Positions 24,015 through 33,582 of a stretch of DNA of 64,000 nucleotides are shown one piece after another; position 1 is the stretch's first letter; each line of letters opens with the position of its first letter. The position numbers were made by a program, and so were the translations under genes. The notes below the pieces were generated by a model. The model had not been told where the DNA came from. It saw only the letters and a list, made by a program, of their open reading frames with translations, and did no database searches. The DNA is from Psychroflexus halocasei (GTDB lineage Bacteria; Bacteroidota; Bacteroidia; Flavobacteriales; Flavobacteriaceae), in assembly GCF_900107595.1 (NCBI RefSeq), contig NZ_FNQF01000004.1, positions 1-64,000 on the forward strand, given 5' to 3'.

Positions 24015-24191
24015 CTAATTCTGAAGAGAATCATATTCTCCATTTGAAGTTTTTATAACTCTCAAAGATTGAGAATAGCTTAGAATAAATTGAATTGTAT
24101 CTCGACTTGGTCGCAAATCATTTTTGTTTTTAAGTTCTGAAGATTTTTTTGAGTAATTTTTTATCATGATGTTATTGTTTATATCCATCAT
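24015..24191 (-). CDS. Small basic protein downstream of an ECF sigma gene
   Basis: A 58-residue reading frame starting MMDINNNIMIKNYSKK; the conserved-looking core is LRPSRDTIQFILSYSQSLRVIKT. I recall short proteins with the pattern 'kPS.etI..IL.YS.sL.v' directly after sigma-70 genes in Flavobacteriaceae, of unknown function. It begins 28 bp after the sigma factor stop on the same strand, so it is probably cotranscribed. No membrane segment. Confidence 0.65.
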   Translation of the reverse strand: MMDINNNIMIKNYSKKSSELKNKNDLRPSRDTIQFILSYSQSLRVIKTSNGEYDSLQN

Positions 24192-24219
24192 AATAACGTT
24201 TGAACTTAAAAAATATTAT

Positions 24220-24807
24220 CTAATTCACGAGAGTCATATTTTTATCATCTATTTCCTTTCTTAAATTAATCAAAGCGTAACGCATTCTTCCTAAGGCTGT
24301 GTTGATACTGACATCAGTTTTAAGGGCGATTTCTTTAAAACTCATCTCCTTAAAAATTCGCATTTGTAAAACTTCAAGCTGATCTTTTGGTAATACTTTA
24401 ATCAATTCATGCAAATCGCCTTCAATTTGATCTTTAATTAATTTATTTTCTGCATCTAAGCTGTCATCTGAAATTAAATCAAAGATTTCAAAATCACCTT
24501 TACTATCAAATTTTGGCATGCGTTTATTCTTTCTAAAATGATCAATAACGAGGTTGTGAGCAATTCGCATAATCCATGGTAAAAATTTGCCTTCTTCATT
24601 GTATTTACCACGTTTTAAAGTACGGATCACTTTAATAAATGTTTCTTGAAAAATATCTTCGGCGATTGATTTATCCATCACTTTAGAACAGATAAAGCCA
24701 AAAATTTTATGTTCATGCCTATTGATAAGCATAACAAGCGCATTTTCATCACCAGCGATGTAGGCACTTACAAGTTCAGATTCAGGAATAGTTTTTAATT
24801 CACTCAT
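24220..24807 (-). CDS. ECF-type RNA polymerase sigma factor
   Basis: A 195-residue sigma factor with only regions 2 and 4. Region 2: AEDIFQETFIKVIRTLKRG and FLPWIMRIAHNLVIDHFRKNKR. Region 4: VLPKDQLEVLQMRIFKEMSFKEIALKTDVSINTALGRMRYALINLRKE. No anti-sigma gene is adjacent, unlike most ECF factors; the partner may be absent or elsewhere. The downstream 58-aa gene is the only candidate companion. Confidence 0.92.
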   Translation of the reverse strand: MSELKTIPESELVSAYIAGDENALVMLINRHEHKIFGFICSKVMDKSIAEDIFQETFIKVIRTLKRGKYNEEGKFLPWIMRIAHNLVIDHFRKNKRMPKFDSKGDFEIFDLISDDSLDAENKLIKDQIEGDLHELIKVLPKDQLEVLQMRIFKEMSFKEIALKTDVSINTALGRMRYALINLRKEIDDKNMTLVN

Positions 24808-25103
24808 AACACTAAGTCTTATAGTTTGGATGTATAAAAAATAAATAACTAATAAGTAGTATTATGCAATAGGCAAGAAATTTGTTTGTTAAAGTTGCTA
24901 ATATATAAAGAATCATATAAGATTATACATGTTCTTAAAATTTTAACACTATTGGTTTAATTTCTTAGCTTTCTCACAAAATTTAAAAACTGCACAATAA
25001 ATTAATTTAAGGCCTCTTTCATTTTTAAATGATAATATTGCTTAAATGAGGTTAAATTTTCTTGAAAATTACTGTAAACCTAAATAAAAATGGGCTTTAT
25101 GGC
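24808..25103. other. Gene-free intergenic region between sigma factor and uvrA
   Basis: About 300 bp, very AT-rich. I see no reading frame, RNA gene or hairpin here beyond the promoter box of uvrA at its right edge. Confidence 0.6.
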
Positions 25104-25111
25104 TATATTTG
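25104..25111 (+). promoter_or_regulatory. -7 promoter box of uvrA
   Basis: TATATTTG (TAnnTTTG), 16 bp before the ATG at 25128. It lies downstream of the TTG at 25062 that opens the longer frame. Confidence 0.5.
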
Positions 25112-25127
25112 TTTTAGAATATCTTTT

Positions 25128-27917
25128 ATGAAAAATATCGACAAATTAAGTCCTAAAGACTACATTTTAATAAAATCCGCAGCTTTACATAACCTCAAAT
25201 CTATCGATGTTGCTATACCACGTCATGAGCTTGTTGTCATTACTGGATTGTCTGGCTCCGGCAAGTCTTCCTTAGCTTTTGATACACTCTATGCTGAAGG
25301 TCAACGCCGTTATGTGGAAAGTTTGTCAGCTTATGCAAGACAATTTTTAGGTCGTTTACACAAACCAAAAGTTGATTACATTAAAGGGATTGCACCTGCA
25401 ATTGCCATTGAACAGAAAGTTAACTCAACAAATCCAAGATCCACTGTTGGTACTTCAACTGAAATCTATGACTATTTAAAACTACTTTTTGCGAGAATCG
25501 GTGAGACCTTCTCTCCTATTTCTGGAGATAAAGTCAAGAAACACAATGTTTCTGATGTTATTGATTATGTGAAGTCATTTGATGAAAAATTAAAACTTCT
25601 TCTCATAGCGCCAATTACAGTTCACGAGAAAAGAACAGCCGCTGAGCAAATAAAAGTCTTACAACAGCAAGGTTTTAGCCGATTAAAAATTGATGGTAAA
25701 GTTCAACGTATTGATAAAATTGATTTAGAAAACTTAGCTGACGATGCGACTTTCGATTTAGTTGTTGACAGGATTGTAGTAAAACATGATGAAGATTTCC
25801 TCAATCGTTTAGCCGATGCCATTCAAAATGCATTTTATGAAGGTAAAGGTGAAGTTTTTATTGAAGAAATGACTTCTGGTAGTTCAAAAATTTTTAATAA
25901 TAAATTTGAACTTGATGGCATGACTTTTACAGAACCGAATGAACATTTTTTCAGCTTCAATAATCCGCTTGGGGCTTGTCCGCAATGTGATGGTTATGGT
26001 GATGTCATCGATATTGATGAAGACTTAGTCATTCCAAATACGGGTTTAAGTGTATACGAAAATGCCATCGCTCCTTGGAATGGTGAGAAGTTAAGTAAGT
26101 ATAAAAAAGATTTGATTAAGAATGCACATTATTTTGATTTCCCTGTTCACCGACCTTACTTTGAATTAACAGATGAGCAGAAAGATTTAGTTTGGAATGG
26201 CAACTCTTACTTCAAAGGCATCACACCTTTCTTCAATAAAATAGAATCTAAATCTTACAAAATACAGAATCGTGTTTTACTTTCTCGTTACCGTGGCAAA
26301 ACAAAATGTAAGCTTTGTCAAGGAAAACGCTTAAAGCCAGAAACAAATTATGTCAAATTAAACGGTCAGAATATTTCTAACTTAGTCGATTTACCCATTG
26401 ATGAATTACGTGATTTTTTTAAAAAATTAAAGTTAAACGAGCATCAAGAAGATGTTGCAAAACGCATTTTAAAAGAAATAAATTCTCGTCTAACTTTTTT
26501 GCATGATGTTGGTTTAGATTATTTGACTTTAAACAGGAAATCAAACTCACTTTCTGGAGGTGAGTCACAAAGAATTAATTTAGCAACCTCACTTGGAAGT
26601 AGTTTGGTTGGTTCGATGTACATTCTCGATGAGCCTTCAATTGGTTTACATTCTCAAGATAATGAAAAGTTGATAAAAGTGCTTAAAAATTTACGTGATT
26701 TAGGAAATACTGTGATTGTCGTGGAACATGACGAGGATATCATGAAAGCTGCGGATTATATTATTGATATCGGTCCAGAAGCTGGAACTCACGGTGGTGA
26801 AGTTGTTGCTGAAGGAAATTATAAAAAGATTCTCAAATCAGATTCTTTGACTTCTCATTATTTGAACGGAAAATTAGAAATTGAAGTGCCTCAAAAAAGA
26901 AGGACATCCAGAAAAAGTATCATTATCAAAGGAGCAAGAGAAAATAATTTAAAAAACATTGATGTGACAGTTCCTTTAGATTGTTTTACGGTCATTACTG
27001 GTGTTTCTGGAAGCGGGAAAAGTACTTTAGTCAAGAATATTTTATACCCAGCCATGATTAAAGCCAACGGCGGCTATGGTTCTAAAACTGGTCAGTTTGA
27101 TGGTTTAGAAGGCAATTTCAAACATATCACACAAGTTGAGTATGTTGACCAAAACCCAATTGGTCGTTCTTCACGCTCTAATCCTGTCACGTATATTAAA
27201 GCTTATGATGATATTCGTAATTTATTTGCGAGTCAAAAATTAGCCAAAATTAGAAATTTTCAAGCAAAGCACTTTAGTTTTAACGTTGATGCTGGACGTT
27301 GTGAAACTTGTAAAGGTGAAGGCGAAGTTACTATTGAAATGCAATTTATGGCGGATGTGCATTTAGAATGTGAAGCTTGTAAAGGTAAAAGATTTAAAAA
27401 AGAAGTTTTAGAGGTCAAATTTGCAGATAAAAATATTGACGATATTCTTAATATGACTATTGAGGATGCCATTGTTTTTTTAAATGAAAATGATGAAGAG
27501 AAGGTGGCCAGGAAACTTCAACCACTTTTAGATGTCGGTTTAGGTTATGTCAAATTAGGTCAAAGCTCTTCTACCCTTTCTGGTGGTGAAGCGCAACGTA
27601 TCAAGTTAGCTGCTTTTTTAACTAAAAGTCAAACGAAAAACAAAACACTTTTCATTTTTGATGAACCAACAACTGGTTTACATTTTCATGATATCAAAAA
27701 ATTACTGAAATCTTTTAACGCATTGATTGAAAAAGGACATTCAGTTATTGTAATCGAACATAATATGGATTTAATCAAATGCGCAGATCACATTATAGAT
27801 CTTGGACCAACAGGAGGAATAAAAGGCGGACATATAGTCGCAGAAGGAACCCCAGAAGAAATAATCAAGGTTAAAGAGTCTTTAACTGGAAAATTTTTAA
27901 AAGAGAAGTTGAGTTGA
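25128..27917 (+). CDS. uvrA: Excinuclease ABC subunit A
   Basis: A 929-residue ATPase that scans DNA for bulky lesions with UvrB in nucleotide excision repair. Two ABC modules: Walker A GLSGSGKSS near residue 34 and GVSGSGKST in the second half; signature motifs SLSGGESQRI and TLSGGEAQRI. Zinc modules: CPQCDGYG, CKLCQGKR and CETCKGEG...CEACKGKR. The start is the ATG after the TAnnTTTG box; a frame from the TTG at 25062 would add 22 poorly conserved residues. Single gene. Confidence 0.97.
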   Translation: MKNIDKLSPKDYILIKSAALHNLKSIDVAIPRHELVVITGLSGSGKSSLAFDTLYAEGQRRYVESLSAYARQFLGRLHKPKVDYIKGIAPAIAIEQKVNSTNPRSTVGTSTEIYDYLKLLFARIGETFSPISGDKVKKHNVSDVIDYVKSFDEKLKLLLIAPITVHEKRTAAEQIKVLQQQGFSRLKIDGKVQRIDKIDLENLADDATFDLVVDRIVVKHDEDFLNRLADAIQNAFYEGKGEVFIEEMTSGSSKIFNNKFELDGMTFTEPNEHFFSFNNPLGACPQCDGYGDVIDIDEDLVIPNTGLSVYENAIAPWNGEKLSKYKKDLIKNAHYFDFPVHRPYFELTDEQKDLVWNGNSYFKGITPFFNKIESKSYKIQNRVLLSRYRGKTKCKLCQGKRLKPETNYVKLNGQNISNLVDLPIDELRDFFKKLKLNEHQEDVAKRILKEINSRLTFLHDVGLDYLTLNRKSNSLSGGESQRINLATSLGSSLVGSMYILDEPSIGLHSQDNEKLIKVLKNLRDLGNTVIVVEHDEDIMKAADYIIDIGPEAGTHGGEVVAEGNYKKILKSDSLTSHYLNGKLEIEVPQKRRTSRKSIIIKGARENNLKNIDVTVPLDCFTVITGVSGSGKSTLVKNILYPAMIKANGGYGSKTGQFDGLEGNFKHITQVEYVDQNPIGRSSRSNPVTYIKAYDDIRNLFASQKLAKIRNFQAKHFSFNVDAGRCETCKGEGEVTIEMQFMADVHLECEACKGKRFKKEVLEVKFADKNIDDILNMTIEDAIVFLNENDEEKVARKLQPLLDVGLGYVKLGQSSSTLSGGEAQRIKLAAFLTKSQTKNKTLFIFDEPTTGLHFHDIKKLLKSFNALIEKGHSVIVIEHNMDLIKCADHIIDLGPTGGIKGGHIVAEGTPEEIIKVKESLTGKFLKEKLS

Positions 27918-27946
27918 TTTACTTAACATTAAGACGTTTTAAACAA

Positions 27947-29230
27947 TTATTTTAAAATAACTTCAGATAGTTTTTTTGTCAAACTCTGTCTGCTGTATTG
28001 AGTGATATTATTGGGCTGCACTTTTAGTTTACCATTTAAAAAAGATTTGAAATAGCTAAGAATTAATGCTTTCAAATTCTCTTTGCTATTATAGTCAATA
28101 CAGTGTCCTGTTTGCGTTTCTTCAATAATTTTTTCAACATCCCAATGTTTAGGTCCAATCGCTAAGATAGGTCTTCCAGTTCGTAAATATTCAAAGACTT
28201 TTCCAGGGATAATACCACGGGTTTCTTCTGAATTAATTTCTATTAATAAAAGAACTTGTGAGCTATGTTGAAAATTTAAAGCCGTTTGATGATCGACATA
28301 ACCCGTAAGATTGAGATACTCTTTAAGTCCATTTTTATAAATAGAATCAATGATTTGTTCGCTGACATTACCAACCAAACGCAACTCAAAGAAAGATTTG
28401 AAATGCTCAACTTCTTGAATCAATTCTGACAAAGCTTGCCATAAAATTTCAGGATTTCTTTGACTCATTAAAGAACCTATATGAGAAAGCGTGAAATTTT
28501 CATCGAGCTCGACTTCAACAGGATCAGCTTCATCAAAACCATTTGTAATTAGATGAATTGGCTTAGACGTTTTTATTTCAAATTCATTTTTAGTTTCAAA
28601 ACTTGTCACCAAAATATCGTCTGCTGAATTGAGTATTTCTTTTTCTAAATCAAGATGTTTCTGAGCTGAACTTTCGCTTAATTTTAAATCTTTATGATAA
28701 CCAATATTTGTCCATGGATCTCGAAAATCTGCAATCCAATGCAATTGAGGGAATTTACTTTTTAATTTATGTCCAATTAAATGTAAACTATGTGGTGGTC
28801 CCGTTGTAATAACACAATCAATTTCTTGAGAATCAATAATTTTTGAAATCGCTTTAAATGATGGATTAATCCAAAACTTTCGTGCATCTGGAATAAAAAA
28901 ATTACCTCTGACATATAACATTAAACGCTGAAGTCTAGATTGTTTTTCTTTAGATTTTATGATGCCTTTACTCAATGAATTCGATTCTTTTTTTGAAAAT
29001 AATTGAGCTAAAGTATAAGGTTCAAATATTGACTTTTCAATGATTTCTAAACCGTTAGGGACTTCATTTAAAAGAGAGCGATCTGAAGTTGGGTAGCTCG
29101 GATTTTTAGGTTTAAAAACGACTGGTTCAATACCGTATTCTGGTAAATATTTTGAAAATTTCAACCAGCGTTGCACACCTGGTCCACCAGCTGGAGGCCA
29201 ATAATAAGTAATTATGAGGGCTTTCTTCAT
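27947..29230 (-). CDS. Glycosyltransferase, family 4-like
   Basis: A 427-residue GT-B enzyme. N-terminal YYWPPAGGPGVQRWLKFSKYL is the family's nucleotide-independent loop seen in many flavobacterial surface-polysaccharide transferases. The C-terminal Rossmann half holds LVGNVSEQ, VLLLIEINSEETRGIIPGK and VFEYLRTGRPILAIGP, where the Glu in FEYL contacts the sugar nucleotide. No membrane helix. It starts directly before the stop of the YfhO gene (29231), so the two are cotranscribed, suggesting both work on glycan decoration of the envelope. Confidence 0.85.
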   Translation of the reverse strand: MKKALIITYYWPPAGGPGVQRWLKFSKYLPEYGIEPVVFKPKNPSYPTSDRSLLNEVPNGLEIIEKSIFEPYTLAQLFSKKESNSLSKGIIKSKEKQSRLQRLMLYVRGNFFIPDARKFWINPSFKAISKIIDSQEIDCVITTGPPHSLHLIGHKLKSKFPQLHWIADFRDPWTNIGYHKDLKLSESSAQKHLDLEKEILNSADDILVTSFETKNEFEIKTSKPIHLITNGFDEADPVEVELDENFTLSHIGSLMSQRNPEILWQALSELIQEVEHFKSFFELRLVGNVSEQIIDSIYKNGLKEYLNLTGYVDHQTALNFQHSSQVLLLIEINSEETRGIIPGKVFEYLRTGRPILAIGPKHWDVEKIIEETQTGHCIDYNSKENLKALILSYFKSFLNGKLKVQPNNITQYSRQSLTKKLSEVILK

Positions 29231-31651
29231 TTAGTTAGTTCTCTTTTTTCTTTGAAAAAACAAGCCTGCCAAAAGTAAGATAAAAATACCATAACTCGCT
29301 AAAGTAATTGTGTTTCCTCGAGAAATGACTTGAGGTTCAAATTTGAAAGTAATTTGATGCTCACCTTCAGGAAGTTCCAAGCCTCTAAGCACATAATCAA
29401 CAGCAAAATGATCGATCTTCTCACCGTCTAAATAAGCTTGCCAACCTTTTGGATAATATAATTCAGAAAAAATAGCTAAACGTTTTGAGTTTAATTTATA
29501 TTCATAAGTCAATTCATTGAGTGTATAACTTGTCAACTCAATTTGATCTCCAAATTGTGGCTGATAATTTTTCTTAGAAATTTGCTGTTTGTACTTGTTT
29601 TCAACAATTGCAGTTCTTGCTAAATCAACTGTGTCGAGACTTTTAATAACCTCGTTGGCATTTTTGACAAAGTTTACTTTTTCTGCAAACCATGCATTTC
29701 CAAATGCTGATTCATTTTGTTGAATTCGCACACCTTCTTCTGTATTAACTATCAAATATTTGACGTTGAGCATATTTAAAACAGCCTGATTTCCTTCAAA
29801 AATATGAAAATCGAAAAGGTCTTGAACTCTTCCTGGTTTTGCAGCATGATAGCCGCCAATTGAATTATGAAAATATGATGCTCTTGCAGAATTTAAAGGA
29901 CTTCCGCTTAAATCAAAAACACGATAGTGGGATTTATCTTTCATAATTTCAAGATCGTATGGTTGAGCTTGAAAAGGTTGTTTCATTTGAACTTGTGCAA
30001 CAAAATCATCGTCGTTAACATAGTTTCTGTTGATCGGAATTAAATCGACTAAAACCAAAATTCCTAAACCTAGGATTACAAGATTTTTCTTTACTTTTTC
30101 TTGTAAATACAGCCATAAAATCCCTGCTGCGACGAGAACAATTGCTAAAGATCTTAAGGCATCATTGACCAACATATCTTGTCTGTCAATTTTTAGAGCT
30201 CGAACAAATTTTGCTCCTAATTGCTGAATTAATTGTGCATCACGTGGTGATGAAAAATCAAATAATACATTCTTAAACAGAATAAATATCAGTGCTAATC
30301 CTCCTAAAATACCAGCCGAGTAATAAAGTGCTTTTTCTTTCTCTTTTTTCGATTTTTGAGAACTAAAAAATGCAGCTAAACCAACAACACCCAATACTGG
30401 AGCAACAAATTCGATAAGTGTTTGTATAGACGAAACCGCCCTGAATTTATCATAAAGAGGAACGTAATTGATAAAGAACTTAGTTACAAAAGCAAAATTA
30501 CCGCCCCAGGATAAAACTAAACTTAAAATAACACCGCCAATAATCCATTTTTTAGTTTTAGAATTCACTAAGAAAAGCGCCAAAACAAAAAGGAAAATTA
30601 TACTTGCACCAATATAAGCTGGCGCGCCTATAAATGTTTGATCGCCCCAATATGTCGGTGCGTTTTCAACAAAACCTAACGCTTGCGTGGGTGACGCACC
30701 CAACTGAATTAATTCTTTATAAGATTCTGATGATGAATCTAAAGTTTCAGAACTTGAGCCACCCATAAATCTTGGTATGAATAAGTTGAAACTTTCTAAA
30801 ATACCATAACTGTATTCTGTAATGTATTCATAACTTAAAGCTGAGGATGCTTTAGGTCTTCCATCAGGGTTAATCGTTAAGCCTGTATCGCCTCTTGTAC
30901 TAAACTTCGTATATTCTTGTGTCGCCAAAATATTCGTAGAATTCACGCCAATCGCTAATAAAACAGGAATAAGCATCAAGCCAATCGCTGAAAAGTATTG
31001 TTTAAGCTCTTTCTTTTTATATGCATCAACTAAATAAACAATTCCAATAACAAGAACCAGTAAAAATAAATAATAAGTCATCTGGAAATGATTGGCTACC
31101 AACTCCAATGACATCCCTAAAAACAAAGTGATAAATCCGAGTATTTTCCTTTTCTGAAAAAGCAATAATATCCCGCTAATCACAACCGGAAAATAAGCAA
31201 TCGCATGTGCTTTAGCATTGTGACCAACACCAAGGATAATAATAAGGTAAGTTGAAAACCCAAAAGCCAATGAACCTAATATTGCAAGTCTATAATCTAT
31301 CTTCAATGTCAAGAAAAGAATGTAAATCCCAATAAAATAAAGGAAAAGATAATCTGCTGGTCGCGGTAAAAAGCGTAAACCTCTATCAATAGATTTAATG
31401 AAGTGATAAGGATAATCAGCACCGAGTTGATAAGTTGGCATTCCGCCAAATGCAGCATCTGTCCAGTAGCTTTCCTCTCCTGTTTCTGCCTTGAAGTCTT
31501 TATGTTGTTTTGACATGCCAATATATTGCGCAATATCACTTTGGTAGATAATTTTGTTACTTAAAACAGGACTGAAATATAGAACAGCAACAAGCATAAA
31601 ACCAAGAACAACAAGTCCATGCTTAGCTAACTGAGGTAATTTTTTCTTCAT
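29231..31651 (-). CDS. YfhO-family multispanning membrane protein
   Basis: An 806-residue inner-membrane protein with about 12-13 helices and a large periplasmic C-terminal domain (~600-770), then a last helix near 780-798. YfhO proteins are related to GT-C glycosyltransferases and in Gram-positives help glycosylate lipoteichoic acid. Visible family segments are DAAFGGMPTYQLGADYP (the acidic first periplasmic loop) and YYPKGWQAYLDGE near the C-terminus. Middle gene of an apparent DUF4834-YfhO-glycosyltransferase unit. Confidence 0.85.
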   Translation of the reverse strand: MKKKLPQLAKHGLVVLGFMLVAVLYFSPVLSNKIIYQSDIAQYIGMSKQHKDFKAETGEESYWTDAAFGGMPTYQLGADYPYHFIKSIDRGLRFLPRPADYLFLYFIGIYILFLTLKIDYRLAILGSLAFGFSTYLIIILGVGHNAKAHAIAYFPVVISGILLLFQKRKILGFITLFLGMSLELVANHFQMTYYLFLLVLVIGIVYLVDAYKKKELKQYFSAIGLMLIPVLLAIGVNSTNILATQEYTKFSTRGDTGLTINPDGRPKASSALSYEYITEYSYGILESFNLFIPRFMGGSSSETLDSSSESYKELIQLGASPTQALGFVENAPTYWGDQTFIGAPAYIGASIIFLFVLALFLVNSKTKKWIIGGVILSLVLSWGGNFAFVTKFFINYVPLYDKFRAVSSIQTLIEFVAPVLGVVGLAAFFSSQKSKKEKEKALYYSAGILGGLALIFILFKNVLFDFSSPRDAQLIQQLGAKFVRALKIDRQDMLVNDALRSLAIVLVAAGILWLYLQEKVKKNLVILGLGILVLVDLIPINRNYVNDDDFVAQVQMKQPFQAQPYDLEIMKDKSHYRVFDLSGSPLNSARASYFHNSIGGYHAAKPGRVQDLFDFHIFEGNQAVLNMLNVKYLIVNTEEGVRIQQNESAFGNAWFAEKVNFVKNANEVIKSLDTVDLARTAIVENKYKQQISKKNYQPQFGDQIELTSYTLNELTYEYKLNSKRLAIFSELYYPKGWQAYLDGEKIDHFAVDYVLRGLELPEGEHQITFKFEPQVISRGNTITLASYGIFILLLAGLFFQRKKRTN

Positions 31652-31660
31652 AATTAAAGT

Positions 31661-31918
31661 TTATTCAATCTCTTCGTAATCAATATATTCACCAACCTTC
31701 TTATCGTTGGTTCGACGTGATGATTTATCATCATTAATAATATTTTGATCACTTTTTTGGTGAGGTCTTGATTGTTGCTGATTGTTGAATTGATTCTCAA
31801 ATTTATTTTGAACCTTCTTCATGAAAAATTTAAAAATGTAGGGTGCTGCCCACTTAAGAAGTATCCGAAGAGCAAAAAATACGAGAAGTATGATTAATAA
31901 GGTTTCTAAAAAATCCAT
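31661..31918 (-). CDS. DUF4834 family small membrane protein
   Basis: An 85-residue protein with one N-terminal helix (FLETLLIILLVFFALRILLKW), a basic amphipathic stretch, then a Gln/Asn/Lys-rich cytoplasmic tail ending VGEYIDYEEIE. The pattern is that of DUF4834, common in Bacteroidota. First gene of a unit with YfhO and the glycosyltransferase (9-bp gap). Function unknown. Confidence 0.8.
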   Translation of the reverse strand: MDFLETLLIILLVFFALRILLKWAAPYIFKFFMKKVQNKFENQFNNQQQSRPHQKSDQNIINDDKSSRRTNDKKVGEYIDYEEIE

Positions 31919-31942
31919 AGAGTTGCTTAAAAATTCAATCTA

Positions 31943-31950
31943 CAAATGTA
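31943..31950 (-). promoter_or_regulatory. -7 promoter box of the DUF4834-YfhO unit
   Basis: The minus strand reads TACATTTG (TAnnTTTG), 24 bp before the ATG at 31918. Confidence 0.45.
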
Positions 31951-32005
31951 TTGATTCGTTGTTTTAAAAAGTAGTCGAGTCTTATAAAATATTGATAATT
32001 TCAAT

Positions 32006-32013
32006 TATATTTG
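32006..32013 (+). promoter_or_regulatory. -7 promoter box of the 32-kb outer membrane gene
   Basis: TATATTTG (TAnnTTTG), 12 bp before the ATG at 32026. Its last three bases are the TTG that opens the longer reading frame, so that TTG is not the start. Confidence 0.5.
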
Positions 32014-32025
32014 AAAAAAACACGA

Positions 32026-32982
32026 ATGCGGAAAATAATTTTTGTTGCTTTAAGCATTATCGCTGTGCAATTTGCGCAAGCTCAATATACTGAAACAATT
32101 AATACCAACCGACCAGGATCTTCACAAGGTGCCTTCTCTCCTGGGAATGGAGTGATTCAGGCAGAAGTTGGTGGTTTTTACAATAATGATAAACACAATT
32201 TACTCGATACAAAAACAGAGTCGTTTGGTTTTGATTACCAATTAAGATATGGTTTTGTTTTAGAAAGATTAGAGCTTGTTCTTGATGGCGTTTATGAATC
32301 TGCAGAGCTTACATACCCTCAAGGTTCATCAACAGAAAGTACAAGTTATTCTAATTTTAGATCGAACACAATTGGTGCTAAGTATTTGGTGTTCGACCCC
32401 TATTTAAGAAGTTTAAAAAAGAAAGAAAAACCTAATTACATCAGTTGGAAGAAAAACAATACCCTGCAATGGAGTGATTTAATTCCTGCTGTTTCAGCTT
32501 ACGCTGGTTTAAATTTTTCATTTGGTGATAATCCATTTTTGTATGAAGATGAACCTTCATACTCTCCTAAAGTCGGTGTGATTACTCAACACAATTATAG
32601 ACGTTGGGTGTTGGTTTCTAACTTTTATGCAGACAAAATCTCCACCGATTATAGTTCGTACGCAGGAATCTTCACACTAACTCATTCGTTGGGTGGCCGC
32701 TATGCTTTATTTGGAGAGTTTCAAACAATTATTGGCGATTATTACAGTGATGAGATTTTTAGAGGAGGAATGGCTTATTTATTAACCAAGCAACTTCAGT
32801 TTGATATTTCTGCTTTTACCAATTTTAAAAATACACCAACCCGTTGGGGAATCAACTTTGGAGTTTCATATCGCATTGATCAGTTTAGAAAAGAAGAAAG
32901 AATTTATCTTGATAACGATAAAGATAAAAAGCCTAAAAAGGATGATGATTTCAAATTAGAAGAAAAAGAGGAAGAAGAATAA
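32026..32982 (+). CDS. Outer membrane 'transporter'-family beta-barrel protein
   Basis: A 318-residue barrel. Signal peptide MRKIIFVALSIIAVQFAQAQ, then YTETINTNRPGSSQGAFSPG. This 'tdRPg.s.g...v..g..q.E.G' opening is that of the phenol-degradation MetA-like/'transporter' family in Bacteroidota. Strand alternation continues to FGVSYRIDQF, with a charged tail rich in Lys/Asp/Glu after it. Function unknown. It starts a same-strand run with DUF1599, DoxX-like, permease, tpiA and prmA genes, though the first 18-bp gap may just be proximity. Confidence 0.75.
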   Translation: MRKIIFVALSIIAVQFAQAQYTETINTNRPGSSQGAFSPGNGVIQAEVGGFYNNDKHNLLDTKTESFGFDYQLRYGFVLERLELVLDGVYESAELTYPQGSSTESTSYSNFRSNTIGAKYLVFDPYLRSLKKKEKPNYISWKKNNTLQWSDLIPAVSAYAGLNFSFGDNPFLYEDEPSYSPKVGVITQHNYRRWVLVSNFYADKISTDYSSYAGIFTLTHSLGGRYALFGEFQTIIGDYYSDEIFRGGMAYLLTKQLQFDISAFTNFKNTPTRWGINFGVSYRIDQFRKEERIYLDNDKDKKPKKDDDFKLEEKEEEE

Positions 32983-33000
32983 AAGACCAGCATTTACATA

Positions 33001-33582
33001 ATGAAAAACAATCAAGTGAATCAATTTTCAGAATTAAATACTTCAGCGCAATACGATAAAATTACGGAAGAGTCTAGAGCACTCTTTCTTCAAAAAATGA
33101 AAGATTACGGATGTGCTTGGCGCATCTTAAGATTACCATCTTTGACAGATCAAATTTTTATCAAAGCGCAACGCATCAGAAGCCTTCAAGTCAATAAAGT
33201 TTCAAAAGTTAATGAAGCACAAGATGCTGAATTTATCGGCATCATTAACTATTCAATCATGGCTTTAATTCAATATTACAAAGGAGTTGTCAATCAGCCA
33301 GATATGGAACATGAAGAAGCGATAAAACTTTATGATAAATACTTGCTTGAATCTAAAAATTTAATGCTTGATAAAAATCATGATTATGGAGAAGCTTGGC
33401 GAGATATGCGTGTCAGTTCACTGACAGATTTAATACTACAAAAATTACATCGCGTCAAGCAAATCGAAAATAATAGTGGTAAAACACTCGTCAGTGAAGG
33501 GATTGATGCGAATTATCAGGATATGATTAATTACGCGGTCTTTGCTTTGATTCATCTCAAAATTCAAAAAAATGCAAAATAA
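33001..33582 (+). CDS. DUF1599 protein with two repeats
   Basis: A 193-residue cytoplasmic protein made of two copies of the DUF1599 unit: residues ~25-105 (MKDYGCAWRILRLPSLTDQIFIKAQRI) and ~112-190 (NHDYGEAWRDMRVSSLTDLILQKLHRV). The family resembles all-alpha NTP-pyrophosphatase-like proteins, and the 'DYG.aWr.mr..slTD.i..K..Ri' motif supplies acidic residues for metal binding. Activity is not established. It overlaps the next gene by 11 bp, so translation is probably coupled. Confidence 0.85.
   Translation: MKNNQVNQFSELNTSAQYDKITEESRALFLQKMKDYGCAWRILRLPSLTDQIFIKAQRIRSLQVNKVSKVNEAQDAEFIGIINYSIMALIQYYKGVVNQPDMEHEEAIKLYDKYLLESKNLMLDKNHDYGEAWRDMRVSSLTDLILQKLHRVKQIENNSGKTLVSEGIDANYQDMINYAVFALIHLKIQKNAK

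Noticed and set aside
25062-25127. Long N-terminal extension of UvrA from a TTG
   Set aside because: The extension contains the TATATTTG promoter box at 25104-25111, so it would lie mostly upstream of the transcript start; the ATG at 25128 gives a normal UvrA N-terminus.
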